Below are positions 57,976-64,000 of a DNA stretch of 64,000 nt, piece by piece. The position numbers were made by a program, and so were the translations under genes. Below the pieces are notes generated by a model. The model was not told the origin of the DNA. It worked only from the letters and a program-made list of their open reading frames with translations, and did no database searches. Origin of the DNA: Hirundichthys speculiger (lineage: Eukaryota; Chordata; Actinopteri; Beloniformes; Exocoetidae); the NCBI GenBank assembly GCA_018398805.1, contig JAGFBZ010000290.1, forward strand, positions 434,001 through 498,000. The letters are read 5' to 3'. Every line of letters begins with the position of its first letter. The stretch's first letter is position 1.

Positions 57976-60436
57976 AAAACTTTTTTTCCCCATCCAGAAA
58001 CTTGTTTCTGCATTAAATATGAACAAAGAAAATGCTCATTCAGTAAGCAACAGAGATTTTGATATGCTTTGATGCTATGAAATCATTCAATAAAAAATCC
58101 ATTGACCTCAGCGTCCCAGGATAGCACCACAAATTGACAAAACTGATTCCTCAAAAACTTTGATAGCCTGACAGCAAAATGCTTGAGAATTTTAGCAAAC
58201 TATTCCTTAAACTACTGCATTCTTTCAAGCTGAACTCGAAAAATGGCTTAGTGGCTTAGTGAGGCGTAAATCTGTGAGAAAGGCATTTGCATTATTATCA
58301 AATAATTATTTTCTGGTCTTAAATGGCTGTTTTCTTATGTTTATACAGAAAAAGTAGTTATTGAAATATCACGGCTTTCCAACTTTGTTTTTCTGCATTT
58401 TTCAGGATTTTAGAAAGAACTTTCTTGAAACTAACACAAAAGGGCAAATGTTTAGGGATTCAAATAATAAAATATCTAGTTGTTAAGTCAAATAAAATGA
58501 TCTTTTATATATTTTTTGGAAGATACTATGTGGTCAGCAGCTGCTTCAAGTCTTTGACTGTAGACAGACTGTCTAGCATACAGTTCATCAACCTTGCTGA
58601 TGCCCTTCCCATTCTTCTGTGTCGCCAGTCTCAGTCTCACTGCCTTATACTTGGTTATCAGCCAGTGGAATACAAGCTCAGACTTGTGAAGGACAATATG
58701 ATCTCACAGAAATTCATACAATAATACCACTCTCTGACATCCTACATTACATCATGGTGTCACGTAAAGCCTAGAAATTATGTGCTGGCACCACAAATAC
58801 AGTACCTTTGGACAGTTAATCTTAAACTCAAACTTTGTTGTGACAGATACAAGATTTTCCTCTCTCAGCTGAGATGTGTGCTGAATAGAGATATTGCTAT
58901 ATGAAGGTACTGGCAACAATAATAATATGAAAAAATCTAATTATATTATTAGATTAATAATAGTTATATATATATTCATATTGGGAGTAATCCAGTTCCA
59001 GTTATGTTCTGGCTGATATTCCAATGTAAAGTGTTGTTGCATTGCTGGTGGCCACCTGTCATTTTATGTAAGTAAGAAGAAAACGAGGAAGAAGAAACTG
59101 AGTTACCTCATTGTAATAGCTATCTACTCTACAACAATCTAATGTGTGTGGCTACTGCATCATAAAATAATGTTATAAGAGATGAGAGACAAAAGCAAGA
59201 TCATCTACCAGCACCTGAAATAATGACTAACTGAGAGGATTTTTTTTTAAATAAGAAAATGCAATAAATAACTAAATAAATAAAACAGACTTCATCAGGT
59301 ATCAAAATTGGATATATGTATATACTGTCACATACACAACAAATCATGCCATTGCACTATAGCAACATTATCAGTTAAGAGAGAGAAGCATGCTCAAAGC
59401 AAGCTCAGCCTTTAGCCTGGCGACTGCTAAGTTAGGTTCTAGTTGACCTCTTTGCTCCTGAAGAGAATTGAAGTGAGTATAGAAAATGATAATTCAAGTA
59501 GATGTGGAAGTAGTCTATGAGAAATTAAGAGCACCCAATTCATGTAACACTTTGTGACTTTCACATTGCTGAGGATAAATTTTAGCCAACTATTCTTTAC
59601 AACATTGGTTCAGGTCATTGACATCTGTAGGTATTTGTTTATGAAGTGCTCTTTTAAGGTTCCACCATGCATCATTTCAATCAGGTTGAGCTCTGGTGAT
59701 TTGACTGGATTATTGCAGCACCTTACTTCTTTTCTTTTTCAGTCATTTTATTCTGTCATTTTCCTGTTGCATTATTCATTTTTGATCAACTGACATATGG
59801 CTTCACATTTGACTTTGGGATACTATGGTATGCAGAAAAGTTCATGGTTCCATGACAGAGTGACAGGGAAGAGCATAAACTGTATATATAGCTGGATGAA
59901 CTGTCAGCTGCCCACCAGCGCAGCTCGCCTGAAGGGGCCAGGAACCACAGGGAATCATTTTAGGATTCCTCCAAGTGGAATTATGCTGTGATCCTCCAAT
60001 CAATCATCTCAGCTGCTAGTCTTTGCAGCGGGACCTTCCGTCTCAAATGTTTGCTTTGGTGGCTACATGAAATGACTGCTTTAATTAGCATGGCTAAGCT
60101 AAGCTTTGTCCTCAGATCATTTCAGACCATTAACAGCTATTAACAGTGCTCTGTAAGTACAATTAACACAAAACAGAAGCACAACAAAGCATATTCTCTT
60201 TAAAATTTTACCATGATCTGTTTTTATTCACAGCTCAAAAGTCAATAAAATGCTAAGTGCTAAGTAGCTAAAATAAATACAGCAATGGCTATCTGTCAAT
60301 CAAATGACATTCAGCCATTTTATTAGTCAGCTTTTATTGTTTTATATAATTTTACTTGATGTGGCACAAAAATAATTCAGCCCATCATACAGTTCTTATA
60401 GAAGACAAATTTAATTACAAAGACCAATGCTGTAAG
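57976..60436. other. Long plain non-coding stretch
   Basis: The first ~150 bp may be the LINE 3' UTR. Beyond that there are no transposon ends or genes I can support; open frames at 58425-58724 and 59554-59793 have no recognisable domain. Confidence 0.45.
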
Positions 60437-60438
60437 TA

Positions 60439-60745
60439 CAGTGGTACCTCTACTTATGAACATCTCTACATAAGAAATTTTCAACAGGAAAATACTGCCT
60501 CCTGTTACGAAAGAAATTTCAGGATACGGAAGGCAAAAATGGCGTACGCGCTGCTACTCACAGCTCCCAAAGTTTACGTAAACGTAAACGTACTTGTCGA
60601 CTCTTTATCTCGGTTTGAAAGCGGTGCGTCCGAGCTGCTCTGCCATTGGCTATCGCTTAGCATCTTCCTGGCATCCCATTGGCTAGGAAGGCTCCTTGGC
60701 TGTATGAGCGTTACCCAGCAACCCAGGTAAACAAACAATTTTTAC
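60439..60745 (+). mobile_element. Tigger-type MITE, 5' part
   Basis: Starts after TA with CAGTGGTACCTCTACTTATG and shares GCGCTGCTACTCACAGCTCC, TAGCATCTTCCTGGCATCCC and other stretches with 14285 and (inverted) 9750. Interrupted at about 60746 by another repeat; it resumes at 61006. Confidence 0.88.
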
Positions 60746-61005
60746 ATCCGCCAAGGAGGTTATGTTTTTGCCGGCGTTTATCTGTTTGTCTGTCTGCTTG
60801 TCTGTCCATGTTTCAAGATAACTCAAAAAGTTATGGATGGATTTTGATGAAATTTTCAGGGGTTGTCGGAAATGTGAAAAGGAAAGAACTGATTTCATTT
60901 TGGGTGTGATCCAGAAGAAATCCTGGATTATAGATCACTTTCAATTTTTCGATAATTGTTGCGCTTGGTGGAAGGTATGCACTCTCCGAGTGCTTTTTTT
61001 TTAGT
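60746..61005 (-). mobile_element. Repeat inserted in the Tigger MITE (short copy)
   Basis: From CCGCCAAGGAGGTTATGTTT to CACTCTCCGAGTGC and TTTTTTTTTAG. It is the inverted, internally shortened form of 61247-61672. Ends carry the complementary words CCGCCAAGGAGG and GCACTCTCCGAGTGC. No coding capacity. Confidence 0.82.
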
Positions 61006-61100
61006 TCCAACATGTCTTTCTTACAGGTTTTTATGTCATTTCATGTATTATTTATAATTTATTTTTTAAAAAATTATGTTTGAATTTTGAAATTAAGTTA
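61006..61100 (+). mobile_element. Tigger-type MITE, resumed part
   Basis: CATGTCTTTCTTACAGGTTT, then TTATGTCATTTCATGTATTA: matches the inverted 9890-9945 part of the MITE at 9750-10314. The right terminus is lost. Confidence 0.82.
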
Positions 61101-61246
61101 AAACTGAGTAAAATCAGAGTCATAATTGAATGTAAAATAAAAAGAGATGATTCATGCTCAACTCAAAGCTAAAACTTAGAATGAAACTTAGATGAAGTGT
61201 TAACTACTTGGGGAAACATAATGTTATCATTAAAAAAAAAAACTAG

Positions 61247-61672
61247 AAAAGCACTCGGAGAGCGCAGACCTCCGCCAAGAGCAATAATTCCCCCATATGG
61301 CGATTTACAGATTGCGATAAAATCTGCGTTCTGGATCAGATCCGGATCAGCCTTTGAAATGTGATGGAGGTTCCCATTGTCAATCCCTGAGTCAAATTTC
61401 ATTAGTTTTGTGTAATAATTAACGGAGGTATTAAGAAACAAAATTTTTGGCCCCATTGACCACAATGTTATCGAAAATTTGAAAGTGATCCAGAATCCAG
61501 GATTTCTTCTGGATCACACCCAAAATGAAATCAGTTCTTCCTTTTCATATTTCCAACAACTCCTGAAAATTTCATCAAAATCCATCCATAACCTTTTGAG
61601 TTATTTTGTACACAGACAGACAGACAGATAAATGCCAGCAAAAACATAACCTCCTTGGCGGAGGTAACAATC
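61247..61672 (+). mobile_element. Same repeat, longer copy in opposite orientation
   Basis: GCACTCGGAGAGCGCAGACC then TCCGCCAAGAG at the left; ATAACCTCCTTGGCGGAGGT at the right. Outer words CTCCGCCAAG and CTTGGCGGAG are inverted repeats. With 60746-61005 it forms ~240-bp inverted arms about 430 bp apart. A common fish repeat, class uncertain. Confidence 0.85.
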
Positions 61673-63069
61673 TATGAAACTAATATGAGTTCAGTGCTGT
61701 AAAATGCCGGCCACGCATTGGTTTATGTAACAATAAACAGTAGCACCAATAAGCATTTGGAGGTGTATGTGGGTGTGGCTAGGAGCTGATGTAAAGTAAA
61801 CCTTAATAGAAAATAGCAAAGACAATTACAATAAAAGTTAGAATATTAAACCACTTGTTAGTCAAAGTCAGAGCTTTTGAAAATTCTACTGGCACATAGC
61901 CATTCTTAAGACAAAAAATACAATCTTAGAGAAGTTTGCATTTGCACTGGATGTTTTTATTTACATTTACAAACATCCTCGTAGGGTGCACATCATGGTC
62001 TGTTGTTGTTTTGCCAGCAACAACTTCCTGCAGGGAAAGAAACCGGAGAGGACACATTTATATACATGTTCCCATTCTACATTTACAAACAGAAAGCAAT
62101 AAATGTGATTAAGTGATACTATTCTGGCCAATGCAAAAGCTAATACTGCTGGAAATCTGGAAGATATTAAGGGTCAGATGAGTAAGAATGTTAACATGCT
62201 CAGCCATAAACATACACATTCATATACAAGCACTTCCTGTCTGGAGAGCTATGTTTATATCCTGACAGATGCTGGGAGTAAGCAACATGTATTTTATCTT
62301 ATTAAGTCAAGGTTTTATCACTAATATGCAGAAGAAAGGCTGAGTTTGATTGCTTTGAAAGTGAACTATCTTGTCAGATTTGATCATCTCTGATAAAAGC
62401 TTTTATTTGTAAAAGATTTTTGCCAAGTGCATTATTGGGGTGTGTATTTAAAGAGCCATATCTGATATTACATGAAATATACATGAAACCTATCCATACA
62501 ATGCATTACTTTTGTCAATATGTCACTGTCATGGTCTAAGGAATGGTATTGTAACTCATCCAAGGAAAATGGAAGCTGGATTCCTCAAGCTATCCATTTT
62601 TAGCACTTGGCATTTTTTTGTTCATGCTTTTGATATAATTTTCATTCAAATGCAGAGATTATAACAGCTGCAGCTGGTCTTATTCCTCCCACACATCAAT
62701 TAAAGGCCACTTTCCATGAGTCATAATTTATTCTTTTCACTTTTCTTATGTGATCAAGTAGGATTTCTTTATGCTTTCACCTGAAGTAACAAAAGTGGCA
62801 AGAATAAATGTTTTTGTACTCATGAGTCTGCTCACTAAGTCATTGTAGCTCTTAAAGTAGATAATTTACATATTATAAAGCTCTTAAAAAACCCCAAATT
62901 ACTCATGTATTTAGAGTTTTGATGCGTCTGACAAATGAACATTTGAATGATCTGTGATATCACTCTGATCTGATTGCTAACTTTTACCAATGCAGTACAC
63001 ATGCACACACTTTTACCACCTTCTTAATACCAGCAACATGGTACAGTATACCCTTATCATTCGTGGGGG
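61673..63069. other. Plain non-coding stretch, possible conserved element
   Basis: 62645-62780 is compositionally complex, with AACAGCTGCAGCTGG (two overlapping E-boxes), TCAATTAAAGGCC and ATGAGTCATAATTT (AP-1/MARE-like). It might be a regulatory element; there is no direct proof. Confidence 0.4.
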
Positions 63070-63077
63070 TCACAAAG

Positions 63078-63720
63078 CTAAAACAGACATGGAGAGCGGT
63101 AAAAAATCCATGTACTTTATAGTTCTGGTCAGCAACTCAGGTAGCAATATTAACAATTCTGTCAGAAAAAAATTCTGGACTGCAACAAAACTTTCAAACC
63201 CCTTCATTCAAAAAAAATTGCGTCATTTCTCCATTTCCATGGCTTCACTGTCGTGCTATTCTCTTATTGGTTACTTCAGTGCGGCTCCATCTAGTGGCAC
63301 AAATGTGTAACGACAAAAGAAAGTTTAGTCCTCTATTATAAAACGACCCCCATTTTTGAGAATATGACTTCTAGATTAAAATATCATCATATATTTGGGC
63401 CAATATGGTAGTTTGATCAAGGACTTATTCGACAGCAGATGGGTATCCTGTAATACTCGAAAATGAGCATCAGAAAATTGTGTGCTCATCACGATCTGAG
63501 AAGAACAAGACATGTCAGATGCAGAGCTGGAGAGCACTTTGGTTCAATCTATATATGAGCTGAGTTTTCATTCAGATTCCCACAATTTTGCAAATATTAT
63601 AGTATTCGATTCCTGCGCCGCCATGCTACCTGAACTGCCGTGCACAAAGCCATTTCCGTGTCACGTAAACCGGACAATGAAATATTAAAAACAAATTCAG
63701 TTCTGTGGCCTGTTTTTTCA
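63078..63720 (+). mobile_element. hAT internal segment, second copy of the 46.5-kb sequence
   Basis: AGCAACTCAGGTAGCAATAT and AACAATTCTGTC with surrounding words match 46500-46795. The match is interrupted near 63345 and resumes at 63685 (AAAACAAATTCAGTTCTGTG). No termini were seen. Confidence 0.65.
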
Positions 63721-64000
63721 CAGGTGACTGGAAATGGGGTGGAGGTTCATGGGTATGTTTGTCATTAGCAGGGTAGAAAGTATGAAAAGATGATAAGTAT
63801 GAAAGGGTGACACATAACAAAGGGAGAGGAGGAAAAGTAGAGTAAGGGATGTTGAGAGGGTGAGAGAGAAGACAGAGGAGATAAATCCAGAGAAAACCGC
63901 TTGTGTTCATTGTATGTGACAAATCCCTCACATCACATGGATCCCATTCATTTTTAATATAAAGAGAAGAGGTGTTGTCAATACCTATGCAAAGCATCTT
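63721..64000. other. Non-coding stretch to window end
   Basis: AGAGGAG/GAGAGAG-rich part at 63800-63890. The minus open frame at 63626-63997 has no recognisable domain. Confidence 0.45.

Overview
This window is eukaryotic nuclear DNA, almost certainly from a teleost fish. It is AT-rich and full of CA/TG and TA microsatellites. Its mobile-element mix is typical of teleosts: many hAT, Tigger/pogo, Tc1, piggyBac-like and Harbinger pieces, with L1/Tx1, L2, RTE and Penelope-like retroelements. I found no intact protein-coding gene, no rRNA or tRNA gene, no operon and no CRISPR array. Every protein homology I could read is a decayed transposable-element frame with stops and frameshifts, or a short orphan domain (THAP or BED zinc fingers). 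It reads as an intergenic or intronic stretch built by layered transposition.

Layout. 0-4 kb is mostly plain sequence with a CA/TA microsatellite, a Tc1/mariner-type MITE end and a short telomere-like run. 4.2-9 kb holds a G-rich minisatellite, a minus-strand Penelope-like element (reverse transcriptase plus GIY-YIG), a second telomere-like run, and an L2-like LINE split by a 1.4-kb insertion that carries a dead THAP domain. 9-20 kb has Tigger-type elements, hAT MITEs, a THAP exon relic, a probable LTR and a homeodomain-site-rich block. 20.1-23.2 kb is a four-deep nest: a hAT element contains an L2 tail, which contains a piggyBac-like element, which contains another hAT. 23.6-28.0 kb is the most striking object. 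It is a near-palindromic element with ~170-bp terminal inverted repeats and nine ~179/195-bp tandem units in each arm, facing each other, with a Harbinger-type MITE inserted in one arm.

28-31.7 kb is plain. 31.7-35.2 kb holds hAT elements with nested MITEs. 39.7-40.3 kb is a clean hAT MITE. 42-50.2 kb carries dead Tc1 and RTE fragments, BED/CGGBP1-like zinc-finger relics of hAT transposases, a hAT inside a hAT, and RTE/SINE tails. 53-58 kb carries a GC-rich repeat-like block and a dead L1/Tx1 LINE (ORF1 and ORF2) with a foldback rearrangement in ORF1. 60.4-61.7 kb has a Tigger MITE broken by one of two inverted copies of a further repeat. The last 1 kb repeats hAT internal sequence seen at 46.5 kb.

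The elements do not work together as a pathway; the order of insertion is the information here. Target-site duplications that I could read by eye anchor many of the boundaries. Family names rest on motifs and termini, not on database searches.
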